Positions 42,793 through 53,750 of a stretch of 64,000 bases of DNA are shown here, one piece after another. Made by a program: the position numbers and the translations under genes. Numbering within the stretch: position 1 is the stretch's first letter; every line of letters starts with the position of its first letter. This DNA comes from Pseudozyma flocculosa PF-1 (Eukaryota > Basidiomycota > Ustilaginomycetes > Ustilaginales > Ustilaginaceae): contig NW_006920869.1 in the NCBI RefSeq assembly GCF_000417875.1, positions 1,233,759-1,297,758 on the forward strand, given 5' to 3'. A model generated the notes under the pieces. It was given only the letters and a program-made list of their open reading frames with translations, was not told the origin of the DNA and did not search any database.

Positions 42793-43486
42793 GGTGCGGC
42801 GCAGTGAAGCGGTCGAGGTGGGCCAGGTGCGGCGGAAGATGGTGGCGGGATGGCTGCTCGCTGGCCGTTGCCAGACCAGCTGCCCAAGGTGGAGGTTGCC
42901 CCGGCGTGGGCGGTCCGCGACGAGCGCTAGGCAGGCCTGGCCTGGCAGGCGGGGCTGGCAGACTCGCCCCTCGGCGCTCGCGCGCTCCGTCCAAGGTAGC
43001 GACGGTGAGCGCAAGACGAGAGCGAGGAGGAGGCTGTGCGGTCCTTGCTGACGGATCTCGAGCCGGGGCTGTGTCGATGCAAGAGCCAAGGGTGCTTCCC
43101 GGGCCGCCGGAGAAGGGCCGGCGGGGCAACACCCAACGAAACCCGGCATGGGCTGGTCTGGCCACGCCCGCTTGCTGGTCAAAGCCAGGTTGGCGCGCGT
43201 GGCAACCAGCAGCAGGCTGGCCTGCGGGGCGGGACAGCCGACCAGGCAGGAGCTCAAACGACGGACGGACCCTTGCCCGCGTTGGCTGCCCACCTGCCCG
43301 CCCGCCCGCTTGCCGCTCGCCCGCCCCGCCTTCGCCCCGAAACGTCGCCTTCCTGGTCGCCGCCATCTTTCTATCGCTCCAACCGCGTCCGTCGCATCCA
43401 ACCTTGCCTCTCCTCCGGCCAATCCAATCCTTCGTCTCGTACTCCTTCAGCTGACAGGCATACACACGCATTCGGAAACTGCCGCC
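42793..43486. promoter_or_regulatory. Bidirectional promoter, FMO / Pmp3-like gene
   Basis: 694 bases between divergent starts. GCAGGCCTGGCCTGGCAGGC at 42931-42950 is a near-palindromic copy of the promoter-associated element, and related GCAGGCTGGCC copies lie near 43210. Confidence 0.5.
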
Positions 43487-44880
43487 ATGCCGCCAGCCCG
43501 GAAAAAGGGCAAGGGCCCCATCAAGAGGCACCACGCCTTCCACGGCGTCATCATGGTCTTGTAAGCAGCCATGGCACTTTTCCAGACCGGCAGTGGCCGG
43601 AGATGAAGACTCGAACCTCTGATGGCTGAACAGCAATCGCTATCCGCTTCGATTCACAGAGGCTGGCTGCTCCCTCCCTTGGGTGAGTCAAAGACCTCGG
43701 CCGTTGCAGAACCTGTCCTAGTGCTACTCTGGCTCACCATGGCTGACCTCGCTGTTCACATCCGCACCCTGCTTTCGCCAACAGCCGTGCTCGTCCGCTT
43801 CGGTGTCGGGTTTGATTTCTTCATCAACATCTTCCTCACCATCTGCGGCTACATCCCCGGCCACGGTGAGTGGCTCGTCTCGGAGCTTCTATTGTCCGCA
43901 TGTGAGCGACTGTTGACTGACCAGCAGCCTCTGCGGAACCCTGCTGCGACCGTCTCGGGCCCCCGCTGCTGCAGGACACAACTTCGTGAGTGACTCTCTA
44001 GCCTGCTCTCATGCTGCATACAAGGCTCTCTGGCTGACCATCGCCGCCTCTGCCCTGTCCGACCGACGCGCAACAGTGGATCCAAAACATCCGCAACAAC
44101 AAGAATGCAAAGCACTCGCCTGCCTGGGCCATCCGGTACGGGCTGGTCAAGGACTACCGCGTCAAGAAGACGGGCTCCGGCTGGTCGGACCGCTACGGTC
44201 AAGGCGCCACCGACTTCCAGAATGCCGACATCGTCGTCGACCCCGTCACTGGAGAGACGAGGCGCGACGACCGCCTCGACGAGCACTCGAGGCGCGGCAA
44301 CATTGGCGGCGGGCACCGTTTCCCGGCACCGTGGGCCAACAACCTCGACGGCAGCCCGCGGGCCGAGAGGGAGGACCCGTACGAGGAAGACAACAGGGGC
44401 GGGCAGAGGGGCGGCGGCCGTCCAGTGCGGGATCCCGTCACTGGCGCCATCATTGACGATGGCTCCGGCGGCGACCGCCACGGCAACGGCAACTACAGCG
44501 CCAACAGCCTCTCCCGCTCCAGCTCGCGACGCAGCCTGGGCAGCCGCTACGCTGAGCGCTACGGCCTCGGTGCCGGCGACAACTCTTCGCGGGACTCGAA
44601 CAGCTTCAACCAGGATGCGCAGCAGCACCACGGAAGCTCGGGGGGAAGCCGCTGGGGAGGCCTGTCCGGCTCGAGCAAGAAGAAGAGCGGCAAAAAGGAC
44701 CGGTGGGCCAGGGAGGCGGATGTCATGGGCGATCCGCAGCGGGGCTCGTACCGCAGCGACAGCTTTGGCAGCTACGACGACGACCGTTCGAGCGACTTGG
44801 CGGCTCCCCGAGGCGGCAGCGGCGGCGCCAAGAACGGCCGCACCATCCGCGACCCGATGGAGGACCGCCACGACTTCTGA
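43487..44880 (+). CDS. Pmp3-family (UPF0057) membrane protein with long Ser/Gly-rich tail
   Basis: Five exons: 43487-43560, 43660-43682, 43785-43865, 43975-43985 and 44077-44880. Total 330 residues. Exon 4 is only 11 bases (codons giving H-N-F), flanked by AG and GTGAGT; skipping it breaks the frame. Residues 20-63 are the two-helix Pmp3 core: VFLGWLLPPLAVLVRFG, then FFINIFLTICGYIPGHGHNF. Family hallmarks are PPLAV, N-I-LT-GYIPG and the H-N-F end. The core is followed by WIQNIRNNKN and then a 260-residue Gly/Ser/Arg/Asp-rich hydrophilic tail. Pmp3 proteins are small plasma-membrane proteolipids that affect membrane potential and salt tolerance. Most are only about 55 residues, so the tail is the distinguishing feature. 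Confidence 0.87.
43975..43985 (+). other. 11-base microexon of the Pmp3-like gene
   Basis: GACACAACTTC lies between CTGCAG and GTGAGT. Joining it to exons 3 and 5 restores the conserved PGHxHNFWIQNIR sequence. No other choice of splice sites keeps both the frame and the conserved residues. Confidence 0.75.
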
Positions 44881-45462
44881 GCTGCAGATGGTGCAGAAAC
44901 ACGTCGTTTGATCGCGAGCTCAGTGAGCGATAGCAACATCACCGCTGGATGTTCGGGAGTTGTCAATTGCCTCGTCGATGCTCGAGGATCGTCGCTGCTC
45001 GATGCCCTGCTCAACCCTGCCCTTTGGCGAGACTCGTCGCCCTGTACATGGTTCCTCCCCTCCGCCTTCTCTCGCTCTCTCGCGCTTTCTTCTCTCATGT
45101 TCCCCTTCTTCCCCCGTCGCTGCTTGGCTTGTTCGATCGCCTAGGTCTCGATGGACTGCAAGCCGCTTCGGGCACAGTCGAAGCGCACACTTTCGTTCCT
45201 GCCACGCGTCTGTCGGCCTGAGCCCGTCCTGTTCGCCGGCCAGGGCCGCCGCCCCCTCGGAAGGGCCGCCGCCGAAGCGGCACAGAAAAGCGGGTGCAGG
45301 GAAAAAAAGTCACGGCGGGTGGAAAGCCAGCAGGCAGGCGGGCGGGGAGCAGCGCGTGGCTGTGGCCCGACCGCCGGCGGCTTTCCCGCCTCCTTTGCCT
45401 CTTGTCCACCACCGCCCCCTTCGCTGAGCCTGGACCACAAGTACCTACACTACTAGCTGTAC
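44881..45462. promoter_or_regulatory. Region upstream of the aminopeptidase gene
   Basis: 582 bases between two plus-strand genes. It holds the 3' flank of the Pmp3-like gene and the promoter of the aminopeptidase. GGCCAGGGCCGCCGCC-type GC boxes lie near 45238. Confidence 0.45.
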
Positions 45463-47785
45463 ATGGCCTGGCTGTCGGCTCGCTCCAGCAGGCTTCCCCT
45501 TCGTTCGCTTCAGTCCCACCTCGCTCCTGGCCGCGCTGCTTCCCTTTCCGTTTCGCCCCTTCGGTCTCTTTTCGCTCCTTCTGTCACGGCCCTTGCGACC
45601 CGTCCTCGTCCTCGTCGCCTCTCCCCTGCGCCGACCAGCCTCCGTCTCGCCTCGACCGCCAGCAGCCCCTGCGACACCAAGATGACCTGGACGCCGCCCA
45701 ACCCGACCTCGGTGCCTGCGCCCGCCGCCAGGGTGCCGCAGGACATCCACACCTTCGCCGACGTCGCTGCCTACAAGCCCGTCCACCTCCACCTCGACTG
45801 GGCCATCGACTGGGAGGCCCGCATCATCTCTGGCAAGGTGTCGCACGAGATTGAGGTGCTCAAGGACGGCATCAGCAAAGTGACCCTAGACGCCAGCTTC
45901 CTCCGTATCGACCAGACCGAGGTCGATGGCGCCAAGGTCGATGCCAAACTCGGGCAGCGGAGCCACGCGCTGGGTTCACCCCTCGAGATCCCCGTCGGCA
46001 GCCGCAGCAAGGGCGACCGCATCAAGATCGACATCACCTACAGCACCACCGAGCAGTGCACCGCGCTCGGCTGGCTCGCAAAGGAGCAGACGGCCGGCAA
46101 GACCAACCCCTTCCTTTACTCGCAGTGCCAGGCCATCCACTGCCGCTCCCTCGTTCCCTGCATCGACTCGCCCTCGCACAAGGTGACCTACACCTCGACC
46201 GTCAAATCGCCCATCCCCGTCCTCATGTCGGCGCTCAAGGATGACTCCAAGCCGGCCGAGGCGGGCACCTACCACTTCCGACAGCCCATCGGAATTCCGA
46301 GCTACCTGATCGCCATCGTCGGAGGCGATCTCGAGTTCAAGAAGCTCGGCGAGAGGACCGGCATCTGGGCAGAACCGCCCATGGCCGACGCCGTCCAGTG
46401 GGAGTTCGAGGCAGACGCCGAGCGCTTCCTCGAGCACGCCGAAAAGGTCGTCTCGCCCTACTCGTGGACGCGCTACGACAGCGTCGTCCTGCCCCCCTCG
46501 TTTCCCTACGGAGGCATGGAGAACGCCAACCTCACCACCCTCACCCCAACGCTCGTCGCCGGCGACCGCAGCCTGACTGACGTTCTGCTGCACGAGCTCT
46601 GCCACTCTTGGGCCGGCAATCTCACCTCGTGCTCTAACTGGACGCACTTCTGGCTCAACGAGGGCTGGTGCGTCTACCTCGAGCGCCTGCTGCTCCAGAG
46701 CGTCCACGGGCCCAAGGAGGGCCCCGCTCACCGCGCCTTCTCGTACATCATCGGCTCCAAGGCGCTCAAGGACGCCCTCGAGCAGTTTAAGGACACGCCC
46801 CGCTTCCAGCGCCTCATCCCGCTCTACAAGGACGGCGAGGACCCGGACGACGCCTTCAGCTCCCTGCCCTACGAGAAGGGCAGCAACTTCCTCCTCTACC
46901 TCGAGAGGACCGTCGGCGGCCTGGACAACTTCCTCCCCTACGCCAAGAGCTACTTCCACGCCTTCTACAACCGCTCCGTCTCGACCGAGGAGTGGCAGGA
47001 GCACCTCTTCGACTTCTACAAGGGTTCCGACGACATCACCGCCAAGCTCAAGCAGGTCGACTGGGACGCCTGGTTCCACGGCGAGGGCCTCGAGCTGCCG
47101 GTCAAGATGGAGTACGACACCACGCTCGCCGAGCAGGCCTTCAGCCTCGCCGCCCGCTGGGAGCGCGTCGTCGCGGGCAAGTCGACCGTCAAGGACGAGG
47201 GCTTCTCGCCGGACGACATCAAGGGATGGAACGCCAACCAGGTCGTCGTCTTCCTCGAGAAGCTCCACACGGGTCCCAAGATGCCGCTCGCCGTCACCAA
47301 GCAGCTCGACCAGGTCTACGGCTTCTCGGCCGCCACCAATTCCGAGGTCCTCCTCCGCTTCTTCGAGGTCGCCCTTGAGGTCGAGGGCGGCGAGTACGCG
47401 CAGAAGGCGGCACAGTGGGTCAAGGGCGTGGGTCGCATGAAGTTCTGCAGGACCATCTTCCGCGCCCTCAACAAGGTCGAGCCCGAGCTCGCCAAGAAGA
47501 CGTTCCTCGACAACAGGAGCTTCTGTGAGTCCACGGCGATCTCGTCTACGGCCTGAGCATCTTCGATCGCTTGCTGACACGGCTGTCTTTGTGTTCGCCG
47601 GCCCTCCTGGACTCCGCAGACCACCCCATCGCCGCTGCCCAGATCGAGAAGGTGAGTAGAGGCGTTCCGCAGAGTGCACGCCCGCATTTCCTTGGCCAAT
47701 TTGGCACCCTGAATCAGTCCCATGCCGACCGCCCTGTCATTGCACCTTCTTCTTCGCCCCTGCCCTTCAGGATCTTGGACTCTAG
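45463..47785 (+). CDS. Leukotriene A4 hydrolase-type M1 aminopeptidase
   Basis: Three exons: 45463-47524, 47620-47651 and 47771-47785. The product is 702 residues ending EKDLGL, as in the family. The zinc site is complete: HELCH (H377, E378, H381) and E400, eighteen residues after H381. The exopeptidase motif GGMENAN is at 350-356. The C-terminal helical domain with DNRSFYHPIAAAQIEKDL is conserved. Relatives are bifunctional epoxide hydrolase/aminopeptidases; fungal members act mainly as aminopeptidases. The N-terminal 73 residues are rich in Arg, Ser and Leu without acidic residues (MAWLSARSSRLPLRSLQ), like a mitochondrial presequence. A second ATG at 45682 (MTWTPPNPTS) would give the cytosolic form. 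The last exon codes only four residues and the stop. Confidence 0.94.
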
Positions 47786-50173
47786 ACCATGCATGCTCAG
47801 ACCAAATACAATTTGTTTTCCCTTCCCTTCTGCATCCCCCTCCTGCCTGTCCTGTTTCCTCGTCTGCTGCTGCCGCGTTCGACCGTGATCCTCTCTGCTG
47901 CCCACCTCTGCCCGTGCGGCCTGCGCAGGATCTGGCCGCACCAACCGGCGCGCAAGGAGACTCGATCTATCGAGCGGATACAGAGGCTGCGGGCCAGGCT
48001 GGACCCTCGCTCCGTGGCAAGTGGACCGACGCCACTGACGAGAGCAGTGCCGCTAACGGCCCGGCGCGGCTCGAGGGCGACATTGTGACCATCTTCGGCT
48101 CGACGGGCACGGGCAAGACGAAGCTGTCTGTCGAAATCGCCGAGGCGATTGCCTCGTCGCGAGCGGGGCAGTACGGCGACTACCGCGTTGCCGAGATCGT
48201 TTCGTGCGACAGCATGCAGATCTACCGCGGCCTCGATATCATCACCAACAAGGCGACCGAGGACGAGATGAAGGGTGTCCCGCACCACCTCATGGGCTTC
48301 CTAGAGCCGGGACAGGAGTACGATGTTGCGCGCTTCATCCGCGACGTCAAGAAGATCCATGCTGACCTGTCGAGCCGGGAGCAAAAGACGCTAACGGTCA
48401 TCGCCGGCGGTACGGCCTACTACCTCCAGCACCTGCTCTTTCCGGGACGATTGGTGACCAGCTCAGACGCCGTCGGGACGACGGGATCCGAAGACGTCAG
48501 CACAGAGGGGGCCCAGGCCGACCCGCAGTTGAGCGACCAGATCTCGCGTCTCTCGCCCGAGGAGCGCTCGATCCTCGACCTGGTCTCGCACAAGGCGAGC
48601 TCGAAGCAGCTCATCGCTCTGCAGACCGAGAGCCCGCTGCCCATGTGGAAGCTGCTCGACAAGCTGGACCCGGACATGGCGGCGAGATGGCACTGGAAGG
48701 ACACGCGCAAGGTGGGCAACAGTCTCCGCATCATCAAGGAGACTGGGCGGCGGCACTCGGACTGGATCGCCCGGCAGGACGATGAGCGGCGCCGGCGCGA
48801 GGCCGACGGCGGCGATGCGGCGGGATCGGGGAGCGAAGCAGCAGCGACGCCCGTCGATGGGCTGCGCCGGCTCCTCTTCTGGGTCTGGTGCGAGCCCGAG
48901 ACGCTCAAGCGCCGCCTCGACGACCGCGTCGACGAGATGGTGGACCGCGGCCTGCTCGACGAGATCAAGGAGATGCGGCGGATCGCCAAGTCGATCTTTG
49001 ACGACCTCGCCGCCGCCTCGCAGGCCGGGAACGCTCCTCCGCTGCAGCAGAACTACCAGGCGGGCATCTTCCAGACAATCGGGTACAAGCAGTTCGACGC
49101 CTACCTGTCGCGTCTCGAGGAGCTCGACGGGCGGTTCCGAGACTTTGAACGCGACACGACCCCGGCCCCGGCGCCGGTTTCGGCGCAGCAAGAGCAGACG
49201 AGGCAGGGTGCGCGAGGGGACAAGGTGGCGCAGCAGCTGTTCCGCGAGGCCAAGGAGAAGATGCAGCAGGCGACGCGGCGGTACGCCAAGGACCAGATCA
49301 AGTGGGTGCACAACAAGCTCATCCCAGAGGTGCGGCTGGCGCAGTCGTTTATGCGGCAGGCCAAGGAGCGGCGACGCCGCACAAGCAGCAGCGGGGGCAG
49401 CGGCAGCTCGAGCATCGCAACAAGAGGCGAGGGCGAGGGTGAGGGCGAGGACGTGCAGCTGTACCTGCTGGATGCGACCGACAAGAGCCAGTGGGACGTC
49501 AAAGTCCGCGATCCGGCCCTCTCGATCGTCCAAGCGTTCCTGCAACGTCGACCTCTGCCCGATCCGTCGCAGGTCTCGTCTGCAGAGGTATCCTCGCATC
49601 TCTTCTCGGGTCGAACCGACAACGCGGCTCTCAGGAAACACCGTCCACACTCTCCCTCTCCATCATCCCGAGGAGACGCGAACGGNNNNNNNNNNNNNNN
49701 NNNNNNNNNNNNNNNNNNNNNNNNNNNNNNNNNNNNNNNNNNNNNNNNNNNNNNNNNNNNNNNNNNNNNNNNNNNNNNNNNNNNNNNNNNNNNNNNNNNN
49801 NNNNNNNNNNNNNNNNNNNNNNNNNNNNNNNNNNNNNNNNNNNNNNNNNNNNNNNNNNNNNNNNNNNNNNNNNNNNNNNNNNNNNNNNGAGGAGGAGGAG
49901 GGAAAGAGGACGATGCAGGCCAATCGGATGTACGTCTGTCCCGTGTGCACGGTGCGCGACGAGGAGCCGCACTTTGTGCGCGTCCTGGACCGCAAGTCGC
50001 ACGAGCGCGGCAAGACGCACCGCATGCACGCAAAGGCGCGCATGCCGGACGACGAGAGGCAGAGGGAGATCGAGAGGATGAAGGCCCAGGGCGAGGAGAA
50101 GCGGAGGCAAAGGGAGGCCCTCAAGGTCGAGCTCGACGAGATCAAGAGGCGCCAACAGAGCGGTGAGGCGTAG
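47722..50173 (+). CDS. MOD5: tRNA dimethylallyltransferase (Mod5/MiaA type), interrupted by an assembly gap
   Basis: The enzyme adds an isopentenyl group to A37 of tRNAs that read UNN codons, in mitochondria, cytosol or nucleus. The P-loop GSTGTGKTK, the core SCDSMQIYRGLDIITNKAT and HHLMGFLEP, and GGTAYYLQ match the family. A C-terminal matrin-type zinc finger (YVCPVC, then SHERGKTH) is typical of eukaryotic Mod5. A run of 203 N (49686-49888) splits the gene between the transferase part and the zinc finger. The two sides are in different frames, so the N count is not the true length, or an intron is hidden there. The 5' end is unresolved. The only in-frame ATG is at 47722, inside the last intron and exon of the preceding gene. 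A first exon after 47785 spliced to the CGCAG acceptor at about 47929 is more likely. Confidence 0.8.
49686..49888. other. Assembly gap of 203 N
   Basis: An unsequenced or collapsed stretch inside the tRNA isopentenyltransferase gene. The frame is not continuous across it. Confidence 1.
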
Positions 50174-50453
50174 CGCTGCGCAGCGTCCGTTCTCCGACCC
50201 ACGGGTTTCGACCGAGTCAGGCCCATCACCGCGGCTCCTTCCCATACTCCCACGCCGCTGCACGTGGCAGACACGAGCGTTGGAATCGCCGGTCGCGTAG
50301 CGCCCCAAGGCACGAAGGAAAGCGGGACGTGTCTCATCGTTGATAGGTTTCGTTATCGTTCGTACGTGGTTCGTCACAATGCGGGGGCGTCTCCTCTCAA
50401 CCCCATTCCAGCCCATCCCCTGACCCGCCTACCGCCTCCCCCGAAATCGCCGT
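50174..50453. other. Convergent 3' region between Mod5-type gene and Atg3
   Basis: 280 bases of 3' flank. No feature is recognised. Confidence 0.6.
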
Positions 50454-52038
50454 CTAGACGGCCTGGGTGGCGTCGATTTCGATGGCGGGGACGATGCTGG
50501 CCATGAACTTGAGGAAGATGATCATGTACTGGTCGACGCGGAGGCCCTCGACCTCGGTCGTCGCCTCGTCGCCGCCTTCGCCGTTACCCGGCGACGTCGA
50601 CGGGCCGGGTGCTGACCCTGACGCGGTGTCGCCGCTGGACGAGGCCGAAGGTGAGAGTGCGGCCGACGTGCCCCCCGTCACCTTGCGCACCGCCCCGCTA
50701 AGCCCCCAGCCCTTCTTCTTCTTCTTGTCCGTCCCCGCCCCTGCCCCTGCCGTCGCCGACGACCCTTCCTTTGCCTTCCTCTGCTCCTCGACGACGCTGG
50801 CGTTCATGCGCTCGATGACCTTCTTCATGACGCTGGCGTGCTTGCACGGGTGGATGCTCGCCGTCGCCACGCCGGCGCCACTACCACCGCCGGAAGATGC
50901 GGGCGCCGATCCGTCCGGTCCAGCGTGGCCGTGCGGGAAGGGTTCGATGGTGACCGTCTTCTGCGCGTAGTCGGAGCTGACGTCTTCAAAGATCTGCGAC
51001 GGCTTCAGCGGCACGCCGTGCTCGTCGTAGCCGACGAGCCACATCCGCGGCGTCTGGTAGTACTTGTCGTAGGTGATGATGCAGTCGTACTTGCGCACCG
51101 ACAGCAGCTTGCCGCCGTCGCCGCTGCCGCTGGCCGCCGCCGCACCCACGCCGGCAGCCGAGGTCGATGCCTTCGTGGCCGTCTGCATGGTGGCAGCGTC
51201 GTCCTCCTCCTCGACGCCGGCGCCCATGTCATCCATCTCGTCGTCCATGTCGGGAATGTCGCCGATGTCGGGCATCTCGTCCTTGATGTCTCCCACATGG
51301 CCACCTGCCTCTCTGCTCGCGCCACCGACGCTGCCACCGCCGACACCGAGGCCCGCCACTCGGGCCGCAAGGTCGTCTTCTTGCCCCTCCGTGAGCTGGT
51401 TTGAGGGCGCCGATGGGTCCTGCTCGATGTCGGGGATGTCGGCGATGTCCGCCCTGCCAGCGGATGGTCCGGCGTCCTGGTCGAAGTGGGTGGCCACCCA
51501 CTGGTCGTCGTCGCCGCCCTTGCCGCCCGCCTCGTCTCCGTCGGCAGCAAAGCTCATGAGCCTCTCGTCGTCGTCATTCATGCCGACGCCCGCTCCCTTT
51601 TCGATCTGGCTGACCCTGCGGAGCGATGGCACGCCGCGGCTGATGAGGAACTGCTTGTCCTTGGGCAGGTACTCTCGAGCCTTGGAGCTGTCGCCGCTGC
51701 ACCATTGCCAGGTCGGAAACTTGTACGAGAGAAAGTCTCCGGCGGCGACAAACTCGTCTGGGCGCGCGGCAGAGGAGAACAGGGACGTCGACGTGTCAGG
51801 TAGCGCGCCGCAGCCGGGTTTCGAGCAGGTCGGATCGCGTACCTGGTGTGATCCGGCCATGCTCCTTGAACTTGGACTCGCGCAGTACCGGCGAGAGGTA
51901 GTCGCGGACGGCCCAGAAGTGGGTCTGTTATCGATGGAGGCACGACGCACGAGCAGAGGTCGAGGTCAGCAACAGCTAGGTACCGGCGCTGGGGGCGGAG
52001 TCGAGATGCTACGCAATGCTCACCTGAAGAGCGTTCAT
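50454..52038 (-). CDS. ATG3: Autophagy E2-like enzyme Atg3
   Basis: Three exons: 52038-52024, 51924-51843 and 51757-50454. Exon 1 codes only MNALQ. The total is 466 residues. The N-terminus reads [37 protein letters not shown] and YKFPTWQW. The amphipathic helix and [10 protein letters not shown] are invariant in Atg3. The catalytic cysteine sits in [17 protein letters not shown]. The E2 fold shows [19 protein letters not shown] and GYDEHGVPL. The C-terminus [19 protein letters not shown] is conserved. Atg3 transfers Atg8 from Atg7 to phosphatidylethanolamine. Two disordered insertions enlarge it beyond the usual 310-380 residues: an acidic one rich in D-I-P-D-I repeats (about residues 130-240) and a Gly/Ser-rich one after the catalytic Cys helix. 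The DIPDI-type repeats lie in the flexible region where Atg7- and Atg8-binding segments occur in yeast. Confidence 0.96.
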
Positions 52039-53750
52039 CGTTCGTCGATTGGCCGTCACTTGCAGTCAAGCAGGGTGCTATTGGTCGGAAAGAGCGTGCC
52101 TTGTCGTCGCAGCAGCTGTATGGCCGGCGTGAAGAAGCTTGTGGCGAATGACGATGGGGATGATGATGGTGCGTTGGGCCAGGACCCTTTCCGGTGTGCG
52201 TGGCCCACAGAGGTGTTGCTCTCGGCTGCACACGCAGCCTCCCCTGGCCTGGCCAGGCAAGCGTGGCCCGTGGGCGTACAGCTGCCCTTTCACTCGTCCG
52301 ACAAAATTGGGGCTCGCTTCGGATCCGGAGAAAGTCAAAAAAATAAATCTGCTCGTGGCAACACGGGCAGCCGCTTGTCAGGCCTGGCCTGCCAGGCGTC
52401 GAGGCCAGCAGGCCGGACCCTGCCCCACCGGCTGACCGCGGGACCCTCTCAAGCCGCTCGCCTGTCTTCCTTTTCGACTCTCCACCAGCGCAGATGCTTC
52501 TTCGCCGGGCCTGGTCAGGCTCAGCCACTCAGCGCCGTCCTCCATCGCTCCCTCGCTCATGATCCACTCGCGGGACCCCTTTCGCTGATGCCACGGGGGA
52601 AGTCGAGGAGCGCTGGTGTGGCGTCCGGTGGAGGGAGGGCAATAGCCTGCCGATTGCCCGGGAGCGGGACGCCGGACCTTGACGCGCGCGGCGCTAGGCG
52701 TGCATCGTCCGGATGGAAGAGGCCGCCGTCAGGGTCCACCGTCCGGCACGCGCTTCTGCAGACCCTGCGTCTCCGATCCCGGTGGAAGCCGTCATTCGCG
52801 GTGACAACTCCACCTCGCTCGAGTCGACGGCCATCGCAAGCTGCATACGCATCCCTCGCGGCCTTTGCCCGCAGCGGCGTCGGCCAACCTTTGCCCCTGC
52901 CCTGCTTCTTGGCAACAACCCCTCGCCCTACGGTGAGCTTTACCCGCCCTTTCTGGCATCCAAACGCCGGACGGCTACTTTGCTGATGGTAGAATCTGAG
53001 ACCGCAAGGGATCTCACCGCAGATACCGGACTTGGCTTTTAAGGATCCTGCCGGTCCAACGAAAGCGTGACGGCCCTTGCGCTTCGAGGCTTGCCTGCCA
53101 TGTCCGGCTCTGAACCTGACTCAAGGCCTGAGCGGCGGCTCCGGATGACACGAGTCCGCGGATGGCAACCGGGCGCCTTCAGACCCGGAGCTTCTTGCCG
53201 CGCGCGGAGCGTCCAAATGCCGTCGACTCGCTGCTTTGTCGTCCTGCGGGTCTGGACCGGTACAGGGGCGCGCGCCTCCATCCATGCGTTCCCGCTTCGA
53301 AGCAAGCACAAGAGGGCCGTGTACTGGTACGGGCTGACAGGTCGAGCCCGGCCGCCTTGCCCGTCCTCACCATCGTCAGGCAAACTTTTCTCCCCGCCCC
53401 CTCTCCTGGCCTCTGCTCGACCCTGCTCGGCAGAACTGGGTCTGACCTGACCGGCAACGCCACTGAGCTGTCCCTTGACCTCGGCCTCCCATCTCTCCCT
53501 CGCAACACCAACATCCTACGGTACCTACATCCTTTTCTTCCTTACCCTCGTCCGCACCGCCACACCTTCGCTGCCTTAACCTTTCGTTGCCTTTACGATA
53601 CCGACAAACAAGGCAGACTGATCAGCCATTGAGAGCGCCGCTCGTCGTTGACCGCTTTTGCACCGACCAGTGGACATTGATCTGCGCCACTCCAACATAC
53701 CTAACCGCAGCATCTCGGGGCAGGGTGGCCGCCTGAGCTCGCCGCTTTCG
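52039..53750. promoter_or_regulatory. 1.7-kb divergent promoter region, Atg3 / BLUF gene
   Basis: This contains CCTGGCCTGGCCAGGC at 52243-52258 and GGCCTGGCCTGCCAGG at about 52381-52396, near the Atg3 side. No coding exon is convincing. The half near the BLUF gene is pyrimidine-rich. Confidence 0.45.

Noticed and set aside
42793..43422. Upstream in-frame extension of the flavin monooxygenase
   Set aside because: It is Arg/Pro/Ala-rich and runs through promoter DNA containing the CCTGGCC element. The FAD motif is correctly spaced from the ATG at 42792.
43600..43640. GGTTCGAGTC on the minus strand, resembling a tRNA T-loop
   Set aside because: The T-stem has a mismatch, no matching acceptor strand lies upstream, and the site falls in intron 1 of the Pmp3-like gene.
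45976..47679. Long minus-strand open frame (567 codons) opposite the aminopeptidase
   Set aside because: It is antisense to a gene with an intact zinc site and shows no family character.
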